Positions 1-6,905 of a stretch of DNA of 8,641 nucleotides are shown here, one piece after another. The position numbers and the translations under genes are program-made. How positions within the stretch are numbered: the stretch's first letter is position 1; the number at the start of each line of letters is the position of its first letter. Below the pieces are notes generated by a model that ran no database searches, was not told where the DNA came from, and was given only the letters and a program-made list of their open reading frames with translations. The stretch is from assembly GCA_016195145.1 (NCBI GenBank), contig JACQAF010000106.1, positions 1-8,641 of the forward strand. The letters run 5' to 3'. This stretch comes from Rhodospirillales bacterium. Lineage in GTDB: Bacteria; Pseudomonadota; Alphaproteobacteria; CACIAM-22H2.

Positions 1-1
1 C

Positions 2-331
2 CGCCTGGCGCTGGCGGCGCATCTCGCCTTCGAGACGACCTATGTGCCGGCGGACGGCGAATGGCTGGCGGCGCTCGGGCTCGGGCTCGGACCGGTCGGT
101 CTGGCGTTCTATCTGTGGGATGTCGGGGTCAAGCGCGGCGATATTCGCGCGCTGGGCGCGGTTTCGTACATGACGCCGCTATTGTCGACGTTGCTGCTCG
201 TGCTGTTTGGCCGAGCCGAGGCAAGCCTGCGTCTTGGCCTTGCCTGTTTGCTGATCGTCGGCGGCGCGGCGCTGGCGTCGCGCGATCTGTGGCGTCGGCG
301 CCGGCCGGCGGCGCCCGCTAGCTTGTCTTGA
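2..331 (+). CDS. EamA/DMT-family transporter, C-terminal part (partial)
   Basis: The left edge of the window cuts this gene; the reading frame is open from base 2 to a TGA at 329-331, giving about 109 C-terminal residues. Three hydrophobic segments are visible: one around GLGPVGLAFYLWDVGV, one around ALGAVSYMTPLLSTLLLVLFG and one around LGLACLLIVGGAALAS. They are followed by a short basic tail (RDLWRRRRP). The sequence GxVSYxTPLLSTLLL is typical of the second EamA repeat of drug/metabolite transporters, closest in feel to YddG-like aromatic amino acid exporters. The substrate cannot be read from this fragment. The protein sits in the inner membrane. Its stop codon lies inside the 3' end of the convergent pentapeptide-repeat gene (14-bp tail-to-tail overlap). 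Family assignment is good; the YddG subfamily is a weaker guess. Confidence 0.85.
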   Translation, partial: RLALAAHLAFETTYVPADGEWLAALGLGLGPVGLAFYLWDVGVKRGDIRALGAVSYMTPLLSTLLLVLFGRAEASLRLGLACLLIVGGAALASRDLWRRRRPAAPASLS

Positions 332-1562
332 CGTCGGTCAGGTCGGCGTCGGTCAGGTCCGCGCCTTCGAGATTGGCATAGCGTAGATCGGCCCCGCGGA
401 GATTCGCGCGATTGAGCTTCGCCCCGCGCAGATTGCAATAACGTAACTGGGCCTCCGCAAGCTGGCTGGCGAGGAAGCGCTCCTTACCGACGACCAGCGG
501 ACCGAGGTCGCAATTCTCCAGATCGGCGCGGGTCAGGACCGCTTGCCGGAGATTGGCGCCGCGCAGATCGGCCCCGCGTAGGCGACAGGTCCGCAAATCG
601 GCGCCTTCGAGATGGGCCGCCGGCAGTCGCGCGGCTTCGAGGTCGACGCCGTAAAACACCGCGTTCTGGGCGAGCAGGGTCGAGAGGTTGGCTCCAGCGA
701 GCGACGGGACTTTGCGTAAGTCGAAGCCGCTGATATCGAGTTGCCGGCCTTTCTCGCCCCGGCTCGCCACCCAGTCGGCATGCAGGCGCAGCAATTCGCG
801 GATCGGCAGCCCGAGCTCGTCGATCAGCCGGCCGGCGGCCTTGTCGCTTAGCGCCCCGGTCATGTCGGCGCCGGCGGTTTCGGCGTGCTCCATGATCGCG
901 CCGGCCAACATGGCTTTCTTTAAAACCGCGCCGCGCAGATCGCAGCCGGTGAGGTCGGCCCCTTCGAGATTGGCTCCGGTCAGATCGGAGTTGCGCAGAT
1001 CGGCGCGGACCAGCTTGCACCCGCGCATGATGGCGTCGGTGAAATCGGTCTGGATGGCGACGGCGCCCGATATCTTGGCGCGGGTCAGGTTGGCGCTGGC
1101 GAGAGTCGCCTGGCTCATTTCGGTCGGAATCTGCCCCGCCCGGATGACCCGTATTTCGCCGTGGCGATCCTGCGCGGCGAGCGTGCCATCGCGCATATCG
1201 GCTTCGAACAGATTGGCGTTGGCCAGATTCGCGCCGCGCACGAAGGCGCCGCGCAAATCGACGCGCATCATGCTGGCCCCGGCAAGATTGGCGTTCCTAA
1301 GATTGCAGGCGAACATAACGGCGTTGACCAGGATCGCGCCCGCCATATTCGCTTCCGACAGATCGCAGCCGGTCAAATCGGCGTCGACCAGTTTCTTGTG
1401 GGCGAAATTGAGACCCCTGAGGTCGTGATGAGCGAGCAGCGCCCGCTGGCCGCCGGGGCGGCCGACCTGGAACTCCTCATGACGTCGGATCACCTCGTCC
1501 AGCTGACGCTGAGTCAGGCGCTGGCGCGTTTCAGGCGCTCGCTTATCATGGTTTAACGCCAT
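318..1562 (-). CDS. Pentapeptide-repeat protein, segmented beta-helix
   Basis: A 414-residue protein made largely of A(D/N)LxX repeats, which fold as a right-handed quadrilateral beta-helix. Residues 1-45 form a charged, probably helical N-terminus (RLTQRQLDEVIRRHEEF). Repeats run about 47-128, 151-237, 276-354 and 367-410. Breaks are 129-150 (charged loop with GEIRVIRAGQ), 238-275 (amphipathic helical linker GRLIDELGLPIRELLRL then a Trp) and 355-366. No signal peptide or membrane segment is visible, so it is probably cytoplasmic. I chose ATG at 1562 because AGGA stands 9 nt upstream; a TTG at 1604 would add 14 residues but has no well-placed ribosome binding site. Qnr/MfpA-type gyrase mimics are pentapeptide proteins of about 200 residues; this one is twice that and interrupted, so that role should not be assumed. 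Function unknown. It stands alone, divergent from the kinase gene. Confidence 0.9.
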   Translation of the reverse strand: MALNHDKRAPETRQRLTQRQLDEVIRRHEEFQVGRPGGQRALLAHHDLRGLNFAHKKLVDADLTGCDLSEANMAGAILVNAVMFACNLRNANLAGASMMRVDLRGAFVRGANLANANLFEADMRDGTLAAQDRHGEIRVIRAGQIPTEMSQATLASANLTRAKISGAVAIQTDFTDAIMRGCKLVRADLRNSDLTGANLEGADLTGCDLRGAVLKKAMLAGAIMEHAETAGADMTGALSDKAAGRLIDELGLPIRELLRLHADWVASRGEKGRQLDISGFDLRKVPSLAGANLSTLLAQNAVFYGVDLEAARLPAAHLEGADLRTCRLRGADLRGANLRQAVLTRADLENCDLGPLVVGKERFLASQLAEAQLRYCNLRGAKLNRANLRGADLRYANLEGADLTDADLTDVKTS

Positions 1563-1659
1563 CGGCACCGATCCTGAACCTAATGCGGTACGTCTTACGG
1601 GCAATAAGAAGGTTCGTCCTGATCAAAAGCGGTAGAAGAATGAGACACAGATTCAGTCA

Positions 1660-1674
1660 AAATACGCTGTATTT
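1660..1674. repeat. Perfect 6-bp inverted repeat, candidate operator
   Basis: AAATAC and GTATTT flank a 3-bp centre (GCT), giving a perfect dyad about 100 bp upstream of both flanking start codons. The size suits a dimeric helix-turn-helix regulator. It does not match the alphaproteobacterial LexA, Fur or FNR sites known to me. Operator function is inference. Confidence 0.3.
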
Positions 1675-1742
1675 CGATCCTTCCATCGAGATTGTGCATA
1701 CGATGATTATCATATGTGTCCTAAGAATCGCTGAATGCATAA

Positions 1743-1771
1743 GCGTTATTTAATTCGGTTAATTGCGTTAT
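1743..1771. repeat. Nested direct repeats in the kinase upstream region
   Basis: The heptamer GCGTTAT occurs at 1743-1749 and again at 1765-1771, 22 bp apart, close to two helical turns. Between them TTAATT occurs at 1750-1755 and 1759-1764, separated by CGG. The order is therefore A-B-CGG-B-A, all in direct orientation. Such phasing suits binding of two protein protomers on one face of the helix, so an operator just upstream of the kinase gene is possible. No known regulator consensus is recognised. Chance is not excluded in such an AT-rich stretch. Confidence 0.45.
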
Positions 1772-1782
1772 CAAAATTTTAA

Positions 1783-2083
1783 ATGTTTAACGAGACCATT
1801 GGCAAAGATCAGAAAACGGAAATTGACGGTACAACTGGCGCCCGAGAACGGGAAACCGCCCCGCCGCCGCGAAAGCCGGGAATCCGCAGAGGCCGGAATC
1901 GAATGACGCCAAATCGGGACCGCTACGCCGCGCCGCGCCTTGTGGCGCCGACCGCGGACGCGCGCCGCCGCCCGGCGGCGCCGGTGGTTGCGCTGCCGGG
2001 GGCGGAAGAACAGTTTCGCGCCCTCGCCGAAATCATTCCCTTTCCGTTGGCGATTATCGGCCGGGCCGACGCGACCGCGCGAC
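1783..2083 (+). pseudogene. N-terminal part of the sensor kinase, in the other frame (broken PAS)
   Basis: This frame encodes the true N-terminus of the kinase that continues in the next entry. It has a basic, Pro/Ala-rich lead (RRRPAAPVVALPG) and then EEQFRALAEIIPFPLAIIGRAD, a typical start of a PAS domain. The PAS match stops after GRAD at 2070. From about 2081 the kinase continues in the +1 frame (DWRHHFVTVNRAG), and codon third-position GC switches frame at the same place. The start is either ATG 1783, which has no ribosome binding site, or ATG 1903, which has AGAGG 10 nt and GGA 5 nt upstream; I prefer 1903. The frame itself stays open to a TGA at 2341-2343, but that tail has no sensible protein sequence. 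It is either a decayed gene or an assembly error. Confidence 0.6.
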
Positions 2084-3025
2084 TGGCGTCACCATTTCGT
2101 CACCGTCAACCGCGCCGGGACCATCAAGTATTTCGAGACGAAATTGAAGCGCGCCGACGGCTCCTTGCTCGACGTGGCGATCAATTCGGTGACGGTGGAG
2201 GTTGGCGGCCGGCCGCTGATCGCCAGTTTCATCATCAACCTGACCCACCAGAAAAAGGTCGAGAGCGCGTTGCGCGAGGCGAAGGAGGAGGCCGAAATCG
2301 GCAGCGCCTCGAAATCGGAGTTCTTGGCCAATATGAGCCATGAGCTGCGCACGCCGCTCAATGCGATCATCGGCTTCACCGACATCATATTGCGCGAGCT
2401 GTTCGGCCCGATGGGCAATCAGCGATATGTCGATTATCTGCGCGATATCGAAGGCAGCGCGCAACATCTGCTGCAGGTCATCGGGGATATCCTCGACATG
2501 GCGAAAATCGAAGCCGGCCAGGCGGAGTTGCAGGAAGAGCTGGTCGAGCTGCGCCCGGTTTTGTCGTCATGCCTCCGGCTGGTCGCCGAGCGGGCCCACC
2601 GCGGCGGCGTGACCCTCAAGGAGGAAACGGCTGTCGATTTGCCGCTGCTGGTGGCCGATCAACGCAAGCTCAAGCAGATCCTGCTTAACTTGCTGTCGAA
2701 CGCCGTCAAATTCACGCCCAAGGACGGCGAGGTGATTCTCGCCGCCGCCGTCAACGGCGACGGGCGGCTTGAGCTGTCGGTCATCGACACCGGCATCGGC
2801 ATGTCCGAGAGCGATATTGTCACGGCGTTAAAACCGTTCGGCCAGGTCGAGGGCAGCTTGGCGCGGAAATTCGAGGGATCGGGTCTCGGCCTCCCGATCA
2901 CCAAGGCGCTGGTCGAAATGCATGGCGGCCAGATGCGCATCGCCAGCACGCCGGGAACCGGAACCACGGTCTGGGTAGTGTTACCGGCAAAACGCTTGCT
3001 CGATTCGGCGTCGCTGGCGCGATAG
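1940..3025 (+). CDS. Sensor histidine kinase, PAS(partial)-HisKA-HATPase_c, frameshifted 5' part
   Basis: Two-component histidine kinase of the PleC/DivJ-like PAS group. In this 361-residue frame, residues 1 to about 46 are a shadow of the upstream frame; real sequence starts near DWRHHF. Residues 48-104 are the C-terminal half of a PAS/PAC domain (KYFETKLKRADGSLLDVAINS), followed by a short coiled linker (about 105-125). HisKA contains FLANMSHELRTPLNAIIGF with the phospho-acceptor His134. HATPase_c shows the N box NLLSNAVKFTP (Asn254), G1 box DTGIGM (Asp283), F box PFGQ and G2 box GSGLGLPITKALVEMHGG, so catalytic residues are complete. No membrane segment is visible, so it is probably a soluble sensor. 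No response regulator lies next to it, so its partner is unknown. The PAS domain lacks roughly 30-40 residues and changes frame near 2068-2083. No good start with a ribosome binding site exists in this frame, so expression of the intact kinase core alone is doubtful. Confidence 0.8.
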   Translation: MWRRPRTRAAARRRRWLRCRGRKNSFAPSPKSFPFRWRLSAGPTRPRDWRHHFVTVNRAGTIKYFETKLKRADGSLLDVAINSVTVEVGGRPLIASFIINLTHQKKVESALREAKEEAEIGSASKSEFLANMSHELRTPLNAIIGFTDIILRELFGPMGNQRYVDYLRDIEGSAQHLLQVIGDILDMAKIEAGQAELQEELVELRPVLSSCLRLVAERAHRGGVTLKEETAVDLPLLVADQRKLKQILLNLLSNAVKFTPKDGEVILAAAVNGDGRLELSVIDTGIGMSESDIVTALKPFGQVEGSLARKFEGSGLGLPITKALVEMHGGQMRIASTPGTGTTVWVVLPAKRLLDSASLAR

Positions 3026-3066
3026 CCATCGCCGGCCCGGATAGGCACGTCGCAACCCGTTTCGTT

Positions 3067-3507
3067 TCAACCTGGCTGCCAGCCCCTTGGGGCCATTTCG
3101 AAGCCGGAAAACTCGAACGCCGGGCCGACCGTGCAGCCGACCAGCGTCCACCCGCCAAGACTCCGGGCGGTCTGCCAGCAACCCGGCGGAACGGTCACTT
3201 GCGGCCGCTCACCGGCGGCGATGTCGGGGCCGAGGCGGTGAAGCTCGGTCGTCCGGCCGTCGGGCGACAGCGTCAGTTCTAGCGCCGCGCCGGCATAGAA
3301 ATGCCAGATCTCGGCCGCGTCGACGCGATGCCAGGCCGAGACTTCGCCGGCCGGCAAGAGATAGTAAATCGCGGTCATCGCCCCGCGCGCGCCGCCGGCG
3401 TCGCGATGACGGAAGGTCTCGCGATAATGGCCGCCCTCGGGGTGCGGGCCGAGGCCGAGGCGATCGATAATCGCCCGCGCTTCGCTCGTCGCGCCGGCCG
3501 CCGCCAC
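3067..3507 (-). CDS. Cupin_5 (DUF985) family protein
   Basis: A 146-residue single-domain cupin of the Cupin_5/DUF985 family, of normal length. The family signature is clear in order: LGLGPHPEGGHYRETF (residues 17-32), AIYYLLPAGEVSAWHRVDAAEIWHFYAG (46-73), PQVTVPPGCWQTA (102-114) and LVGCTVGPAFEFSGFEM (122-138). His60, Glu66 and His69 in the second stretch are the likely metal or ligand residues. No enzymatic activity is firmly established for the family as far as I know; a role in sugar or small-metabolite chemistry is only suggested by the fold. The start is GTG at 3507, six bases after the GST stop codon. There is no strong ribosome binding site, so translation is probably coupled to the GST. 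It is the last gene of the antiporter-gloB-GST run and converges on the kinase gene with a 41-bp gap. Confidence 0.88.
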   Translation of the reverse strand: MAAAGATSEARAIIDRLGLGPHPEGGHYRETFRHRDAGGARGAMTAIYYLLPAGEVSAWHRVDAAEIWHFYAGAALELTLSPDGRTTELHRLGPDIAAGERPQVTVPPGCWQTARSLGGWTLVGCTVGPAFEFSGFEMAPRGWQPG

Positions 3508-3513
3508 CGCCGG

Positions 3514-4125
3514 TCAGGCCTTGGGCGCGGTGGCCGCCATGGACGGCCTCTTGGCGAAGGCCTCGTACCACTTGAACAGCTTCGGCCGGCTTTTGCGCAG
3601 ATCGCCGGCGACATTGCGGAACTCCAGCCAGCCGATGGCGCAGGCGACCGCGATCTGTCCGAGATTGATCGGTCCGCCAAGCTGATCGATATCGGCTTCG
3701 AGCGCATCGAAGCCCTGATTGATTTTCTCGTGCTGACCGCTGAGCCAATCCGGCCATTGTTTTTCAGTGGGGCGCAGCGCGGTTTCATAGCGGCAGGCGA
3801 GGCCGGCGTCGAGAATGCCGTCGCTCAGCGCCTGCGTGCGCAAGACCTGCCAGCGTCCACCGCCCGACAGTGGAATCAGCTTCGCGCCGTCATGCAGCGA
3901 ATCGAGGTAGTCGCAAATGACCCGCGAATCGTAGAGCGTTTCCCCGCCGTCGGTAACCAGGGCCGGAACCTTCATCAGCGGGTTGTTGCGCGCATAATCG
4001 AGGTTGGGCTTGTGCGGCGCGACCGCGGTGGGAACGGTCTCGATCTTTTTGTCGAGCCCGGTTTCGATCGCTGTCACCATGACCTTGCGGACATAGGGCG
4101 AGGCCGTACTATAGAAAAGCTTCAT
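3514..4125 (-). CDS. Glutathione S-transferase, YibF-like
   Basis: A 203-residue cytosolic GST. The N-terminal thioredoxin fold (about 1-78) has STASPYVRKV with Ser9 as the likely glutathione-activating residue, NPLMKVPALV with the cis-proline Pro54, and LYDSRVICDYLD with Asp66-Ser67, which bind the gamma-glutamyl part of glutathione. The helical C-terminal domain has SDGILDAGL, QHEKINQGFDALE and NLGQIAVACAIGWLEFRNV, ending in PKA. Spacing and motifs resemble E. coli YibF (202 residues, recalled from memory). Substrate unknown. ATG at 4125 has GGAG 9 nt upstream, the best ribosome binding site in this run. It lies 21 bp after gloB and 6 bp before the cupin gene on the same strand, consistent with one operon for glutathione-dependent detoxification. 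Confidence 0.93.
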   Translation of the reverse strand: MKLFYSTASPYVRKVMVTAIETGLDKKIETVPTAVAPHKPNLDYARNNPLMKVPALVTDGGETLYDSRVICDYLDSLHDGAKLIPLSGGGRWQVLRTQALSDGILDAGLACRYETALRPTEKQWPDWLSGQHEKINQGFDALEADIDQLGGPINLGQIAVACAIGWLEFRNVAGDLRKSRPKLFKWYEAFAKRPSMAATAPKA

Positions 4126-4146
4126 CGAATGCGACTCCGTTCGGGT

Positions 4147-4914
4147 TCAGAATTTGTCCTTGGCGCTGCGCACCGCGGCGAATACGGCCGCCGGGTCGGC
4201 TCCGGCGAGACCGATGGCGCGGGCGAGCGCGGGGTCGTCGGCGCGCAGGAAAGGATTGGTCGCCCGCTCTTCGCCGAGCAGCGAAGGCACGGTCGGTTCG
4301 TCGCGGGCGCGCATCTCGTCGATCTGCCGGGCGCGGGCCCGCAGATCGGCGTTATCGCGGTCGACGGTCAGCGCGAAACGGGCGTTGGCCTGGGTGTATT
4401 CGTGCGCGCAATAGACGCGCGTCTCGTCGGGCAGCCGGCGCAACTTCGACAGCGATGTCCACATCTGCTGCGTCGTGCCCTCGAACAGCCGGCCGCAGCC
4501 GAGCGCGAATAGCGTGTCGCCGCAGAACAGCGCGGCGGATTTCTCGAACCAGTAGGCGATATGGCCGCGCGTGTGGCCGGGCACGTCGTATACGCGCGCC
4601 GGTTCCTCGCCGAACATGTAGATATCGCCGTCGCCGACCTCGATCTCGATGCCGGGGATACGCGCCCGGTCGGCGCGCGGGCCGACGATCGTGCAGCCGC
4701 TCCACGCCTTGAGTTCGAGATTGCCGCCGGTATGGTCGGCGTGATGGTGGGTGTTGATGATGTGGGTCAGCCGCCAGCCGAGCGCCGCAAGCTTCGCCTT
4801 GACTGGCGCCGCCTCGGCCGGGTCGATCACCGCAACGGCGCCGCTCGCCGGCTCGCGCGCCAGCCAGACGTAATTGTCCCTGAGGCAGGGAATGCGCTTG
4901 ATATCGAGGGTCAT
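4147..4914 (-). CDS. gloB: Hydroxyacylglutathione hydrolase (glyoxalase II)
   Basis: A 255-residue metallo-beta-lactamase-fold enzyme of standard GloB length. It hydrolyses S-D-lactoylglutathione to D-lactate and glutathione, the second step of methylglyoxal detoxification, in the cytoplasm. The N-terminus MTLDIKRIPCLRDNYVW is typical. The di-metal site is complete: THHHADH gives His56, His58, Asp60 and His61; VPGHTRGH gives His114; CGDTLF gives Asp133; and VYCAHEYT gives His171. The C-terminal HAGH domain shows EYTQANARFA, VPSLLGEERATNPFLR and an FAAVRSAKDKF end. I chose ATG 4914 because homologous sequence begins there; the frame is open farther upstream only as a shadow of the antiporter gene. 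No Shine-Dalgarno sequence is visible; instead a perfect 7-bp inverted repeat abuts the start codon. It lies 50 bp after the antiporter gene and 21 bp before the GST gene. Confidence 0.96.
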   Translation of the reverse strand: MTLDIKRIPCLRDNYVWLAREPASGAVAVIDPAEAAPVKAKLAALGWRLTHIINTHHHADHTGGNLELKAWSGCTIVGPRADRARIPGIEIEVGDGDIYMFGEEPARVYDVPGHTRGHIAYWFEKSAALFCGDTLFALGCGRLFEGTTQQMWTSLSKLRRLPDETRVYCAHEYTQANARFALTVDRDNADLRARARQIDEMRARDEPTVPSLLGEERATNPFLRADDPALARAIGLAGADPAAVFAAVRSAKDKF

Positions 4915-4930
4915 GGTTAAAGGTTTAACC
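4915..4930. repeat. Perfect 7-bp inverted repeat touching the gloB start codon
   Basis: GGTTAAA and TTTAACC are separated by 2 bp, and the dyad ends at the base before the gloB ATG. As DNA it could be an operator; as RNA it could form a small hairpin (about 6 bp with a 4-nt loop) in the place where a Shine-Dalgarno sequence would normally stand. It lies in the 50-bp gap between the antiporter stop and gloB, in otherwise GC-rich sequence, so an AT-rich dyad stands out. Function is inferred, not known. Confidence 0.5.
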
Positions 4931-4964
4931 GAGCAGCCGGCGATCCGAAAGGGGAATATCGAGT

Positions 4965-6728
<1,764 letters not shown>

Positions 6729-6776
6729 CAGGGCGGCGCCGAGCAGAATGAAAACAGTCAGATGATTGATCGGTTC

Positions 6777-6794
6777 CAGAGCGATCCCTGCCTT
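6777..6794 (-). promoter_or_regulatory. Ribosome binding site and probable CTG start of the antiporter
   Basis: On the minus strand AAGGCAGGG (6794-6786) is followed by six bases and then CTG (6779-6777). From this CTG the frame reads LEPINHLTVFILLGAALVML, which completes the first membrane helix and resembles MEPI-type N-termini of related antiporters. No ATG, GTG or TTG occurs in this frame between 6728 and the in-frame stop at 6867-6869. The alternatives at 6728 and 6725 have no Shine-Dalgarno sequence. A CTG start is rare; ATC at 6770 is a less likely candidate. Confidence 0.5.
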
Positions 6795-6856
6795 GTTTTT
6801 GGCGCCGACGGGCGATAGGCCCAGTTTATATCGCGGAAGCCCGCAGGGATAGTCGC
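6781..6856 (-). promoter_or_regulatory. Structured leader of the antiporter mRNA, possible SD-sequestering stem
   Basis: A perfect 8-bp inverted repeat, ATCCCTGC at 6784-6791 and GCAGGGAT at 6843-6850 on the plus strand, brackets the leader. GCGA at 6781-6784 and TCGC at 6853-6856 add outer pairing past a 2-nt bulge. In the antiporter mRNA the downstream arm contains the ribosome binding site AGGG. Inside the arms two small hairpins can form: GCGG-GCTT-CCGC, which shares two bases with the upstream arm, and GGGC-CTATC-GCCC. Alternative folds that hide or free the ribosome binding site are therefore possible, as in riboswitches or RNA thermometers. I recognise no known riboswitch class. Whether transcription starts far enough upstream is unknown. 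Confidence 0.35.
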
Positions 6857-6863
6857 CGATCCT

Positions 6864-6873
6864 GTGCTAGACT
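6864..6873 (+). promoter_or_regulatory. Possible extended -10 promoter element
   Basis: TGCTAGACT, with TAGACT at 6868-6873, resembles an extended -10 element. A start near 6880 would leave a leader of about 26 nt before the methyltransferase ATG at 6906, which itself has no clear Shine-Dalgarno sequence. No good -35 hexamer is seen at the expected distance, so this is a weak call. Confidence 0.3.
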
Positions 6874-6905
6874 GCGCCGGAGCGGATCAACTGCGTTGCG
6901 TTACG

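Larger units (their letters stand above)
1563..1782. promoter_or_regulatory. AT-rich divergent spacer with several small repeats
   Basis: This spacer separates the divergent pentapeptide-repeat and kinase genes and is clearly richer in A/T than the flanking DNA, especially from about 1605. I see no convincing coding frame. It holds a perfect inverted repeat AAATAC-GCT-GTATTT at 1660-1674, another ATGAT-T-ATCAT at 1703-1713, and a nested direct-repeat block at 1743-1771 (GCGTTAT, TTAATT, CGG, TTAATT, GCGTTAT). A weak forward promoter could be TTCGGT (1754-1759), 17 bp, TTTTAA (1777-1782). If that were used, transcription would start after the ATG at 1783 and favour the kinase start at 1903. 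GAACCT (1576-1581) and AGGTTC (1610-1615) could pair in the leader of the pentapeptide-repeat mRNA. All regulatory readings here are inference. Confidence 0.4.

Noticed and set aside
688..1428. A 246-codon plus-strand frame with Ser/Arg/Ala-rich repeats opposite the pentapeptide-repeat gene
   Set aside because: The periodicity is the antisense image of the pentapeptide repeats, not an independent repeat protein.
318..1562. Periodic short motifs such as cagatcggc across the region, which might look like a tandem repeat or CRISPR-like array
   Set aside because: The spacing follows codon triplets of the A(D/N)LxX protein repeats and the units vary in sequence; there are no constant repeats with unique spacers.
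3301..4512. A 403-codon open frame on the plus strand opposite the cupin, GST and gloB genes
   Set aside because: Its protein is a low-complexity mirror of the three well-supported minus-strand genes, with no recognisable domain. Long antisense frames are expected in GC-rich DNA.
6864..6905. GTG start at 6864 for the methyltransferase-like gene
   Set aside because: The added residues (MLDCAGADQLRCVT) overlap a likely -10 element and do not fit the conserved N-terminus that starts at MWTDVVDLRDFY.
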